Assembly (NCBI GenBank): GCA_002838945.1
Contig: PGXB01000010.1
Location: forward strand, 1-64,000
DNA from: a candidate division Zixibacteria bacterium HGW-Zixibacteria-1
Lineage (GTDB): Bacteria > Zixibacteria > MSB-5A5 > GN15 > PGXB01
Direction: 5' to 3'
Length of the DNA: 64,000 nucleotides
In this document: positions 1 through 7,984 of the stretch, piece by piece
How positions within the stretch are numbered: the stretch's first letter is position 1
How the letters are laid out: every line of letters starts with the position of its first letter
Notes under the pieces: generated by a model
Databases searched by the model: none
What the model was told of the DNA's origin: nothing
Seen by the model: only the letters and a program-made list of their open reading frames with translations
Position numbers and translations under genes: made by a program

Positions 1-1
1 C

Positions 2-61
2 GGTTATGAAAAAACTACTGATGATGATCCGGGCAATGTTGAAAAACAATTTACCCTTTAA
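2..61 (+). CDS. C-terminal tail of a gene entering from the left (partial)
   Basis: An open frame runs from the first bases of the window to a TAA at 59-61 and would encode about 19 acidic residues ending in KQFTL. The codons look ordinary, but the piece is too short to identify. It could be the end of an upstream gene or a chance open frame. Confidence 0.25.
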   Translation, partial: GYEKTTDDDPGNVEKQFTL

Positions 62-606
62 TCCTAACTATGCCCTTGACAGTTAAGACGGTATCTACGT
101 GTCTGTGGGTTCGATTATTATGGCATAAAATCTTGTATTATTTACCTGCATGCCGGAGAATAGCCGAAGAATTTTTTAAAAAAGCAAAAACAAACCCAAT
201 TCCGTGTAAGCCAAAGGAGTCATCAAGCTTAGGGGGAATTCGTCCAGTACTGGAGGGATCAACACTTTAATTTGGTAGTGATTTTGTTGTTTAAAGGCCG
301 CCTGCCGACACAATGACCTGTGATCGATAAGCCAAGAAAAAGGCCGACACTTGGGCCGGCTGCTCCCTCCCCAAAATGAAATTTCGTCTGATCGGGGAAA
401 AATTTGTGGTGGCGCCGGGTTTTTACACCCGGCACCACTGAAGGCGCTTCGCGCAGGAACGTAACCTTTTGGGCTTCCTTGTTACATTCCCGCGGTTTTG
501 ACGGAAACCCATCGCTTCAACCATGGGCCACCCGACCCGTCGTTTGAAGCGCCCTTCCTCAAAATAGGCTGGTCATCCCAGCTCCGCCATAAGGGTGTCT
601 TTTACC
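62..606. other. 545-bp intergenic region
   Basis: I see no convincing gene here. Short open frames at 70-270 and 498-698 lack a ribosome site and recognisable protein character. The region holds a strong inverted repeat at 409-438, which reads as a terminator for the minus-strand PAP2 gene, and a weaker GGCC-based inverted repeat near 341-358 preceded by an A-run. A small RNA cannot be excluded. Confidence 0.5.
398..438 (-). terminator. Probable intrinsic terminator after the PAP2 gene
   Basis: Twelve-base arms at 409-420 and 427-438 pair with one G-U wobble when read on the minus strand, around a six-base loop. A run of five U follows in the minus direction at 402-398, separated from the stem by several bases. 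It lies about 170 bases past the PAP2 stop codon. Confidence 0.5.
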
Positions 607-1470
607 TCAAAAATTCAAACTCAAACGTGCCCCATAGTTTCCATCGCCGACTAATGGCATTATATCAAAATGACTTTGCTCACCGGTTCGGTGCGTAACT
701 TTGTATGAAACATAACTTCCGATAATCGCCCCGGCCACGATGTCGCTGAGATAGTGGCGGTTCTCCTGCAGGCGCGAAAAGCCGACATAAGCGGCGGCAA
801 TGTGCGCCGGAATGCCGACATACGGCCCGAAATGATGATTCAAAACGCCGGCCGTCGTGAAAGCGGTCGAAGTGTGCCCGGACGGATATGAATACGGCCC
901 GCCATTGGGTCGACGGCGGTCGATAAGGCGTTTCATGCTGAGCGTCAGAAGTCCGTTGACCGCCTGGGCGCGAAAAAGATCGGAGCCGAATGTCTCGACC
1001 GCCCGAATATGCCCGATTTTTCCGATCGAAAGGGATAACCCGGATGCGGCCAATGGAATAATGGCATTGCCCATGCCGTCGCCGAATTCGAAAATACCGT
1101 CGGCAAAACCGGAATTGCCCCACATCTCGTTGAGCCCGGGATCTTCCTGCTTGACGGCCTTATTAAAGACCACCGGCGTGGCCCCGACTGCACCGATAAT
1201 TAAATAGAAATCGGGCTCCTGAACCAAATAGACAATATCATCTTTCAAATCGGGCAGAAGCGAACCAAGTGTGGCGCGGGCACCGGCCGGCTCCGGGACA
1301 AGGCTTTTCATAATCGAAGTAGCAACAGGATTATTGGCCGGAAAAGTCATTTTACTATCCAGCGCTGACTGTGCGGCAATCGGCTGATATAAAAGAACCA
1401 GGGAGATTGAAATTATAATCGAATAAAGTTTTAATGGAAGTGAATTTCGCTCAAAAGAAAAGAGCTTCAT
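607..1470 (-). CDS. Exported PAP2-family phosphatase (lipid phosphatase type)
   Basis: The 287-residue protein has the three signature blocks of type-2 phosphatidic acid phosphatases: KRLIDRRRP (about 180-188), PSGH (196-199) and SRxxxxxHxxxD (232-243), with the catalytic histidines. The family hydrolyses phosphate esters of lipids such as phosphatidate or undecaprenyl pyrophosphate, or acts as a nonspecific acid phosphatase. A hydrophobic N-terminus ending near AAQS looks like a signal peptide, and few other membrane segments are visible, so a periplasmic enzyme is more likely than a polytopic one. I chose ATG 1470 over an upstream in-frame start because AAGGA lies just before it and the signal peptide begins there. 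The true substrate cannot be read from the sequence. Confidence 0.85.
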   Translation of the reverse strand: MKLFSFERNSLPLKLYSIIISISLVLLYQPIAAQSALDSKMTFPANNPVATSIMKSLVPEPAGARATLGSLLPDLKDDIVYLVQEPDFYLIIGAVGATPVVFNKAVKQEDPGLNEMWGNSGFADGIFEFGDGMGNAIIPLAASGLSLSIGKIGHIRAVETFGSDLFRAQAVNGLLTLSMKRLIDRRRPNGGPYSYPSGHTSTAFTTAGVLNHHFGPYVGIPAHIAAAYVGFSRLQENRHYLSDIVAGAIIGSYVSYKVTHRTGEQSHFDIMPLVGDGNYGARLSLNF

Positions 1471-1619
1471 TATGCCTATCCTTTCACGATTGCCGGGGTC
1501 ACTTTCGGCGGCGACCCTCAAACCAGCGCCCTAAAGTTACTGTCTGCTCTTAGCAATCGTTACATAGGCGATAATTGTGCTCCTCAAACGGTTAGTATAT
1601 TTTTCTTACTGCAATACCC

Positions 1620-1647
1620 AATATAACCCTTTTTGCGGAATCGTCAA
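1620..1647 (-). promoter_or_regulatory. Probable sigma70-type promoter for the PAP2 gene
   Basis: On the minus strand TTGACG (1647-1642) is followed after 16 bases by TATATT (1625-1620) and then GGG. The arrangement closely matches the promoter in front of the inositol phosphate synthase gene at 3659-3686. It lies about 150 bases upstream of the PAP2 start. Confidence 0.5.
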
Positions 1648-1769
1648 GTATTATTTACGGCCATTTTCAACCGGCCGGATGGGGCGCCTTTTCGCCGGGG
1701 ATTTAGTCAGACTATTACTATGGTTTTTTATATATTTGCAGGGTTCGATCAAATTTGTAGATTAAAGGC

Positions 1770-2909
1770 ATGACCACGGCTCAATTTGTATCGGAACATC
1801 GCCGGCAGTTGATCCTGATTGGCCTTATTTTTGTTATAATGGTCGTCCTTTATGGGCGGATCGATACCGGCCGCGCGGACTATCAGCACTGGGACCTTCA
1901 TCAATACCAAATGATGGCCGAGAGGTCGCCCATGCCGCCCGATGATGTTTCTCGGCCGTTTGCGTATCGAATTTTAGGGCCTTACCTTGCCGGATTACTG
2001 CCATTCGATTTGGATACAAGTTTTTATATATTCAGTCTGGCGGTTTCGGCGATGCTCGTTTTTCTGTTTTATCGTTTCCTATGTTCATTGAAAATCGAAA
2101 GAACGGCGGCGGCCCTGGCGGTAATCATTTTTATCTTCAATAAATATTTCTTTGGATTTACGGTCTGGAATTTCTATCAGCTCAATGATGTCCTGTCGCT
2201 GATATTGATCCTTCTTTTGTTCTTCTCGATTCACAGACAGCAATGGCTCCAGTATGCAATATTCCTGGCGGTCGGCGCGATTACGCGCGAAACCGTCATG
2301 ATTATGGTTCCGGTGGCGTTAATTTATCTGGTTGAATACGGACGATTTAAACAGCATATCTTATCGTGGGTCATGGCCTCGCTCCCCGGCATTTTGATTT
2401 TCATTATATTGCGAATGGTAATTGTTCCGGCCGGCGGCGATGATCTCTGGGCAGCTTTTCTTAAATACTCCGGCAAACTCGGCTCACCCGGCCCATGGGC
2501 AGGCTTGACACTGTTCTGCACCATTCCGGTCAGTCTCGTTCCTATAGTGTATTTCAAGGAAACAATTGCCTTTTTCAAAGAAAGAATATATCTGCTGGCA
2601 TATGTCCTGCTGGTTTTTGTTTCGGCATTATTCGGCAGCAACAATGAACGGCTGATGGCGCCGGTATTCGCAGTTTTTTATTATTTGATCGCAGTGCTAT
2701 TCATGCGCACTACAGGCAGGATCGGATGGCTGAAGTACCTTATCATAGCCGCCGCTTTTATCTCAAGCTTTGATTTCTGGGCGGGGCTGCACCCTCTTCC
2801 CGACCGTGCCACGATGATGAAGGTAGATCTCATATGTCTTGGCGTGGTTACTATCGCCGTAACGCTCAGCCGTTTCCTGAGAGGCGGCCGACTTCATGAA
2901 ACCGGATAG
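1770..2909 (+). CDS. Polytopic inner-membrane protein, possibly a GT-C type glycosyltransferase
   Basis: The 379-residue protein has about nine or ten hydrophobic segments. The loop after the first (residues about 35-70) is acidic and polar, with a DLHQYQMMAER stretch followed by RPFAYRILGP. This resembles the first periplasmic loop of polytopic sugar transferases that use lipid-linked donors, but I cannot assign a family. RETVM near residue 170 is the other conserved-looking polar site. The ATG has only a weak AAAGG before it. The gene is convergent with the TetR gene and ends 13 bases from it. It could equally be an uncharacterised transporter-like protein. Confidence 0.6.
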   Translation: MTTAQFVSEHRRQLILIGLIFVIMVVLYGRIDTGRADYQHWDLHQYQMMAERSPMPPDDVSRPFAYRILGPYLAGLLPFDLDTSFYIFSLAVSAMLVFLFYRFLCSLKIERTAAALAVIIFIFNKYFFGFTVWNFYQLNDVLSLILILLLFFSIHRQQWLQYAIFLAVGAITRETVMIMVPVALIYLVEYGRFKQHILSWVMASLPGILIFIILRMVIVPAGGDDLWAAFLKYSGKLGSPGPWAGLTLFCTIPVSLVPIVYFKETIAFFKERIYLLAYVLLVFVSALFGSNNERLMAPVFAVFYYLIAVLFMRTTGRIGWLKYLIIAAAFISSFDFWAGLHPLPDRATMMKVDLICLGVVTIAVTLSRFLRGGRLHETG

Positions 2910-2922
2910 CGGTCGGCCGACA

Positions 2923-3582
2923 TCACCCCTTTATGCCGTCGAACAGGATTTTTTCGGCAGCGTCAATCAGTTCCGCCAGCCGCTCCCGGCGTTTCAATTT
3001 CGACATATCAGCGGAGATTCGGCGATGCATCGCTTCGGCCACGGCATTGATCACAAAAACAATCCGCTCAACCGAAATATCCTGCCTTATTTCGGCCGTG
3101 CGAATGCCGCGTCTTAAAAGCGCTTCGACATACTCGCGCTGAACCGATGTCAACCGTTCGATGAACGATCCGCTAAGTTCGCGGCTGTTTTCATACATCA
3201 TTTTGATATAGAAGAAGTATTCCAGCCGGCGCTCATCCCAGAATTCAAGCTGCGCGTTGAAATAAATCCGCAGCCGATCCAGAGTGCGCACCTCGCGGCT
3301 CTGATGATAGTTTTCATCCCATTCGCGCTTGTAGTTATCGATAAATATCTCGAACAGAAATTTCAGCACATTTTCTTTGCTGCCGAAATACTGAAACAGC
3401 GAGCCCTTGGAGACACCGGCCGCATCGGCGATACGGTCGATCGAGACGCGGTCAAAGACTTCGCGGGCAAACTCATTCAGCCCGGCCAGATACAGCTTCT
3501 GTTTTTTCTGCGGATGCAGCTTGCGGAACGTCGCCGAGACGATTCCCTTCTCTTCAAGCGCTACAATCAGATTTTCATTCAT
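2923..3582 (-). CDS. TetR/AcrR-family transcriptional regulator
   Basis: The 219-residue protein has the family layout: an N-terminal helix-turn-helix (IDRIADAAGVSKGSLFQYF, about residues 48-66) followed by an all-helical ligand-binding half. These dimeric repressors bind palindromes near their own promoter and release DNA when a small molecule binds. A near-perfect palindrome lies 20 bases upstream of the start codon (3603-3618), in the space shared with the divergent inositol phosphate synthase gene. Autoregulation is therefore likely, and control of that neighbour is possible. The ligand is unknown. Confidence 0.88.
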   Translation of the reverse strand: MNENLIVALEEKGIVSATFRKLHPQKKQKLYLAGLNEFAREVFDRVSIDRIADAAGVSKGSLFQYFGSKENVLKFLFEIFIDNYKREWDENYHQSREVRTLDRLRIYFNAQLEFWDERRLEYFFYIKMMYENSRELSGSFIERLTSVQREYVEALLRRGIRTAEIRQDISVERIVFVINAVAEAMHRRISADMSKLKRRERLAELIDAAEKILFDGIKG

Positions 3583-3602
3583 AGGCTATTACTTTATATA
3601 TA

Positions 3603-3618
3603 ATGACTATATGGTCAT
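3603..3618. promoter_or_regulatory. Probable TetR-type operator
   Basis: The 16-base sequence ATGACTATATGGTCAT is a palindrome with 14 of 16 positions symmetric (half-site ATGAC, six-base AT-rich centre). It lies 20 bases upstream of the TetR start codon and about 40 bases upstream of the -35 of the divergent promoter, where TetR-family operators normally sit. Confidence 0.6.
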
Positions 3619-3658
3619 CATCAATATACTATGGAATTATCATTTGTCAATATTTTTC

Positions 3659-3686
3659 TTGACATACCCGGCATCTTTGTTATATT
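3659..3686 (+). promoter_or_regulatory. Sigma70-type promoter for the inositol phosphate synthase gene
   Basis: A consensus TTGACA (3659-3664) is followed after 16 bases by TATATT (3681-3686). The predicted start point leaves a leader of about 38 bases with AAGAAGGGAG (3713-3722) placed 8 bases before the ATG at 3731. Confidence 0.7.
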
Positions 3687-3730
3687 GGCCGTGTCGATTA
3701 GAAATTATTCTTAAGAAGGGAGTTTTATAA

Positions 3731-4900
3731 ATGGGAAAAGTCAGAGTTGCCATTATCGGCGTCGGTAATTGCGCATCATCGTTCGTCCAGGGAGTGGAGT
3801 ACTACAAGAAAGCCAAGGACAGTGATTTTGTCCCCGGCTTGATGCATGTCAACCTGGGCGGGTATCATATCAGCGATATCGAGTTTTCGGCCGCTATCGA
3901 CATCGACAAGAACAAGGTCGGCAAGGATCTGTCGGAAGCCATTTTCACGAAACCGAACAATACCTACAAGTTTTGCACCGTGCCGAAAAGCGGCATTATC
4001 GTCCAGCGCGGCATGACCCATGACGGGCTTGGGAAATATCTCTCGCAGATTATCGAGAAGGCACCCGGCGACACGGTCAATATTGTCAAGCTTCTCCGGG
4101 ACACCAAAACCGATGTGGTCGTGAGCTATCTGCCGGTCGGTTCCGAGACCGCCACGAAGTGGTATGTCGAGCAGATTCTTGAAGCCGGATGCGGTTTTGT
4201 CAACTGCATTCCGGTATTCATTGCCCGCGAGAAATACTGGCAGGGCCGATTCAAGGAAAGAGGCTTGCCGGTTATCGGTGATGATATCAAGTCTCAGGTG
4301 GGCGCCACTATCGTTCATCGGGTTCTCACCCGCCTGTTCCGCGAACGCGGGGTCCGGCTGGAACGCACCAGCCAGCTCAATGTCGGCGGCAATACCGACT
4401 TTTTGAATATGCTTGAGCGGGAGCGTCTGGAATCGAAGAAGATATCCAAGACTAATGCGGTCACCAGCCAGCTTGATTATGATATCGGCAAGGCCAATGT
4501 CCATATCGGGCCGTCGGATTATGTGGAATGGCTGTCCGACCGCAAATGGGCCTATATCCGGATGGAGGGACGAACCTTCGGCGATGTGCCGCTCAATATC
4601 GAGTTAAAGCTGGAAGTGTGGGATTCGCCGAACTCGGCCGGCGTCGTTATCGATGCTGTCCGTTGCTGCAAGCTGGCGCTTGATAACGGTATCTCGGGGG
4701 CACTCGAAGGGCCGGCGTCATATTTCAAGAAATCTCCGCCGGTTCAATATACCGATGACGAAGCGCGCCAATTGACCGAGGAGTTTATTCTCAAATATGG
4801 CTGGAAAGATGCCAGCAAACCGAAAGGCAAGCCCAAAGCGAAACCGGCGGCAAAACCGGCGGCCAAAGCAAAGAAGGCTGCAACTCGTAAGAAAAAGTAG
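3731..4900 (+). CDS. ino1: Inositol-3-phosphate synthase
   Basis: The enzyme converts glucose 6-phosphate to 1L-myo-inositol 3-phosphate using bound NAD+, the first step of inositol synthesis. The 389-residue protein starts with a Rossmann nucleotide loop ([14 protein letters not shown], about residues 8-21) and contains the conserved [11 protein letters not shown] block near 182-192, which in this family lies by the active site. It resembles the shorter actinobacterial and archaeal form. The last 30 residues form a low-complexity Lys/Ala/Pro tail, unusual for a metabolic enzyme and possibly nucleic-acid or surface binding. It has its own promoter and a strong terminator right after it. Inositol could feed phosphatidylinositol-type lipids. 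Confidence 0.93.
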   Translation: MGKVRVAIIGVGNCASSFVQGVEYYKKAKDSDFVPGLMHVNLGGYHISDIEFSAAIDIDKNKVGKDLSEAIFTKPNNTYKFCTVPKSGIIVQRGMTHDGLGKYLSQIIEKAPGDTVNIVKLLRDTKTDVVVSYLPVGSETATKWYVEQILEAGCGFVNCIPVFIAREKYWQGRFKERGLPVIGDDIKSQVGATIVHRVLTRLFRERGVRLERTSQLNVGGNTDFLNMLERERLESKKISKTNAVTSQLDYDIGKANVHIGPSDYVEWLSDRKWAYIRMEGRTFGDVPLNIELKLEVWDSPNSAGVVIDAVRCCKLALDNGISGALEGPASYFKKSPPVQYTDDEARQLTEEFILKYGWKDASKPKGKPKAKPAAKPAAKAKKAATRKKK

Positions 4901-4928
4901 TTTTGCTTAAAGTATAAATGCGTATATT

Positions 4929-4961
4929 AAAGGCGAACAACAATTGTTCGCCTTTGTTTTT
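4929..4961 (+). terminator. Strong intrinsic terminator abutting the tmk start
   Basis: Perfect 12-base arms (4929-4940 and 4944-4955) with a three-base loop are followed by GTTTTT. It ends transcription from the inositol phosphate synthase gene. The T-run ends only three bases before the tmk ATG at 4965, so tmk has no room for a Shine-Dalgarno site outside the hairpin. Confidence 0.85.
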
Positions 4962-4964
4962 GAT

Positions 4965-5588
4965 ATGGACGGAAAAGGATATTTCATAACGTTCGAGGGC
5001 ATCGACGGCTGCGGCAAAACCACGCAGCTGAAGATGACTGAGCAGTATTTGTCGGAAAAGGGACTGCCGGTCCTGGAGATCCGGGAACCGGGCTCGACGC
5101 CGCTTTCGGAAAAAATCCGGGAAATCCTGCTGAATATGGAATTTCATATAAATCCGGTTTCGGAATTGATGCTTTATGTGGCGGCGCGGGCGGAATTGAT
5201 CAGGGATGTGATCATACCTTCTTTGTTTGACGGCAAAATAATTTTGTGCGACCGATTTTTCGACTCGACCACCGCCTACCAGGGTTATGGGCGCGACCTT
5301 GATATTGAATCCATAAAGCAGCTGCATAAGCTATCGGTCGGGCAGTTTATTCCCGATCTGACCATTCTGATCGATGTCGATTACGAAACCTCGCTGACAC
5401 GCCGCAAACAAAAGGCGGACCGGCTCGAATCGGAGTCGGAGGATTTTTTCAACAAGGTCAGGAAGGGCTTTCTCGAGATAGCCAAACAGGAACCGAAACG
5501 GATCGTCGTTATAGACGGCAACAAAAGTATAGAAGAAATCTTCAGCGAGGTGCAGGCTTGCCTCTGGACAAGACTGGAAATCAAATAA
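4965..5588 (+). CDS. tmk: Thymidylate kinase
   Basis: Phosphorylates dTMP to dTDP, an essential step in dTTP synthesis. The 207-residue protein has the P-loop FEGIDGCGKTT near its start, the DRFFDSTTAYQGYG block of the dTMP site, and an Arg-rich LID region (SLTRRKQKADR). I chose ATG 4965. An in-frame TTG at 4944 would add seven residues but lies inside the terminator hairpin, and family members begin just before the P-loop strand. No Shine-Dalgarno sequence precedes the ATG. The 3' end overlaps the next gene by 31 bases, so translation of the two is probably coupled. Confidence 0.93.
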   Translation: MDGKGYFITFEGIDGCGKTTQLKMTEQYLSEKGLPVLEIREPGSTPLSEKIREILLNMEFHINPVSELMLYVAARAELIRDVIIPSLFDGKIILCDRFFDSTTAYQGYGRDLDIESIKQLHKLSVGQFIPDLTILIDVDYETSLTRRKQKADRLESESEDFFNKVRKGFLEIAKQEPKRIVVIDGNKSIEEIFSEVQACLWTRLEIK

Positions 5589-7174
5589 CCGATTCCCCCG
5601 AAAGATACCGTCGCTCGACCATTCTCTGGTCGGTGATTTTATTCTGTTCGATGATCCTGATGATTACCGCCCTGTCTTTTTATGTTCTCTCGGACAACAA
5701 CCTTTATTATTCGATGCAACTGGCTGCCAGCCTTGACCTGATTAATTATCTTTATCCCGAAGAATACAATGCCACGCAGATGGTCAGGCAGGCCCGGCAG
5801 GCCATATTCAGCTCGCTTGACCGCTACTCCGGTTATCTCGAGCCGGAGGATCTTAATCGTGTCACCGAGGAATTTTCCGGATCATACGGCGGCATCGGCA
5901 TCACCGTCGTAACCGATGATAAGGGATTGATGATAATGTCCGTTCGTGAGGATGGGCCGGCGGGCCGGGTCGGAATGCAAACCGGCGATATTATAATCAA
6001 GGCCGACTCAGTGAGGCTCGGTGGGTTGAACTCCTATCAGTCAACATATATTCTACGAGGCGAGGAAGGAACATCGGTCAAGGTGACGGTTGCCCGCAAC
6101 CAGATGGCCGACACGCTGGAGTTCGATCTTGTCAGGGAGAAACTCAGGCTGATTCATATTCCCTATGCGGGCCTGACCGAAAACAAGAGTCTGTATATCC
6201 GCATAATGGACTTTGAGGCAAATCTCGCCGAGGATCTGCTGGCCTGCCTGGATTCATTATATTTAAATCAGAAAGATTCAGTTAAATCAATTATTCTTGA
6301 TCTGCGGGGCAATCCGGGTGGTTTGCTCAATGAGGCGGTCGCGGCGGCCAATCTTTTCCTTGATAAGGGGCATTTGATTGTCGGCGTCAAAGGGCGTTCG
6401 CGCTGGCGGAACGATCAATTTCAATCATCCGGGCGGGACATCACCAACGGCCTGCCGCTGGCGATTCTGGTCGATCGCGGGTCGGCATCAGCCTCGGAGA
6501 TCCTGGCCGGCGCTCTCAAATACGCCGGGCGCGCGGTTCTGATCGGCGATACCACCTTTGGTAAAGGGCTGGTCCAGGAATATAACGGGCTTTATGACGG
6601 CTCGGGAGTCAGGTTGACAACGGCACGTTATTATTTCGAGGGGAATCGATTTTTGAATGACCCGGAGGCGGAAGTGATCGACAGCGCCGCCGGCATTCCG
6701 CCTGATTATTATTATAAACCGCCGTCCAGTGAGCCATTCCCGCAGTGGCTGGAAAGAACGCAGCAACTTCGGGATTTTGCCATTAATAACAAGGAAGAAA
6801 TTATCGCCTATGCCCCATTCACGGAATCATCGGCCAGGTGGCTCGGCGATTTTGTGAACCATATGCGTCGCAAAAACCTGAAATATGAATCGGATATAAC
6901 GCTGCTGGCGCAGTTCGCCCGCGATGAAACGATATTTAACAACTATTCGGAGGGACTACTACGGGTAATCGACAAAATCAGCCGGATCGCGGAAGATGAT
7001 GATCTCCGACAGTATGAAGTCTATGGCGATTTTATCCGCCAGCGGCTTTATCAGATCGCAATCGAGGCCCAATTCGGCGAAGAGCGATCCTATCGGGAGG
7101 CAATTGTTCCATACCGTCGGGATATTATCATGGCTGAGGAAGTTTTATCTCCGAAAGCAAAGACTGACAATTGA
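5558..7174 (+). CDS. C-terminal processing peptidase, S41 family
   Basis: The 538-residue protein has one N-terminal membrane segment (about 23-43), a PDZ domain (about 105-180, GxxGRVGMQTGDIII) and an S41 protease domain. That domain carries the GSASASE nucleophile region (308-314) and the general base Lys336 in FGKGLVQ, so the Ser-Lys dyad is intact. Such proteases act on the periplasmic side and trim or degrade envelope proteins, often hydrolase adaptors. I use TTG 5558 as start: GAGGTG lies six bases upstream, and the next in-frame ATG is inside the membrane segment. About 130 residues follow the protease core, a longer tail than in minimal CtpA. Confidence 0.88.
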   Translation: MPLDKTGNQITDSPERYRRSTILWSVILFCSMILMITALSFYVLSDNNLYYSMQLAASLDLINYLYPEEYNATQMVRQARQAIFSSLDRYSGYLEPEDLNRVTEEFSGSYGGIGITVVTDDKGLMIMSVREDGPAGRVGMQTGDIIIKADSVRLGGLNSYQSTYILRGEEGTSVKVTVARNQMADTLEFDLVREKLRLIHIPYAGLTENKSLYIRIMDFEANLAEDLLACLDSLYLNQKDSVKSIILDLRGNPGGLLNEAVAAANLFLDKGHLIVGVKGRSRWRNDQFQSSGRDITNGLPLAILVDRGSASASEILAGALKYAGRAVLIGDTTFGKGLVQEYNGLYDGSGVRLTTARYYFEGNRFLNDPEAEVIDSAAGIPPDYYYKPPSSEPFPQWLERTQQLRDFAINNKEEIIAYAPFTESSARWLGDFVNHMRRKNLKYESDITLLAQFARDETIFNNYSEGLLRVIDKISRIAEDDDLRQYEVYGDFIRQRLYQIAIEAQFGEERSYREAIVPYRRDIIMAEEVLSPKAKTDN

Positions 7175-7276
7175 TATCAATAAGAGCACGGACCTCTGAT
7201 ATAAATTTGTATAATGTAAATTGCGGCTGTTTGGTTTTACAAATGCCGCGTATGATTTTTAAAAATAGCGCCGCCA

Positions 7277-7951
7277 ATGCCTGTAAAGACAAAAAAGACA
7301 ATAATATTTTCGGATTTTGACGGATCATTCTCCGAAAAGGATATCGGTCACCGCATTTTTCGACACTTCTCCGATGGCCGCATTATGCCGCTGGTCGAAC
7401 GCTGGAAACGCGGCGAGATAACATCACGCGAGTGCCTGACGAGCGAAGCGTCGATGATCCATCCGACCCTTGATGAAATTTATGAATTCCTGGCCGAATT
7501 TAAACCGGCCCGGGGTGCAATCGAGTTTTATCGAACCGTCAGGACAGCCGGAATTCCTTTTTATATTGTTTCGGACGGGACCGATATTTACATTGATTAT
7601 ATGTTAAAGAAGTACAATCTGGAGGAGATCAAGTACTTCAGCAACAAGGGAAAGGTCGAGAATCGAAGCTTTATTCTTGACTTTATTTATGACAATGACG
7701 GCTGCGAGCGATGCGGCTGCTGTAAAGGTGCCCGGATTAATGACATCGTCGGCCCCAGCCGAAATGAGTGGGAGATAGTTTTTATCGGCGACGGGCTGTC
7801 GGATTTATGCGCCGTGCCCCACGCGGATATTATTTACGCTCGTGGTGATTTACTGGAATATTGCCGGACCCATGACGTAAACGCAATTGAATACAATGAT
7901 TTTTTTGATATATTGGAAAGTATGAAAAAATCCGGACACTTACCCGGATAA
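7277..7951 (+). CDS. HAD-IB phosphatase, MtnX/SerB-like
   Basis: The 224-residue protein has HAD motif I FSDFDGS (Asp13 and Asp15), motif II VSDGTD and motif III-IV GDGLSD, with a helical cap between I and II as in the phosphoserine phosphatase/MtnX branch. A CERCGCCK cluster near residue 155 is a feature of MtnX-like proteins. MtnX acts in methionine salvage, but no other salvage gene is nearby, so the substrate stays open. No clear Shine-Dalgarno site precedes the ATG. It lies 33 bases upstream of the nucleotidyltransferase gene and probably shares its transcript. Confidence 0.75.
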   Translation: MPVKTKKTIIFSDFDGSFSEKDIGHRIFRHFSDGRIMPLVERWKRGEITSRECLTSEASMIHPTLDEIYEFLAEFKPARGAIEFYRTVRTAGIPFYIVSDGTDIYIDYMLKKYNLEEIKYFSNKGKVENRSFILDFIYDNDGCERCGCCKGARINDIVGPSRNEWEIVFIGDGLSDLCAVPHADIIYARGDLLEYCRTHDVNAIEYNDFFDILESMKKSGHLPG

Positions 7952-7984
7952 GTCCAGAGAGATTAATTTTATCGGAGATATCAC

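Noticed and set aside
498-698. A 66-residue open frame
   Set aside because: It has no ribosome site, overlaps the end of the PAP2 gene on the other strand and its translation looks non-coding.
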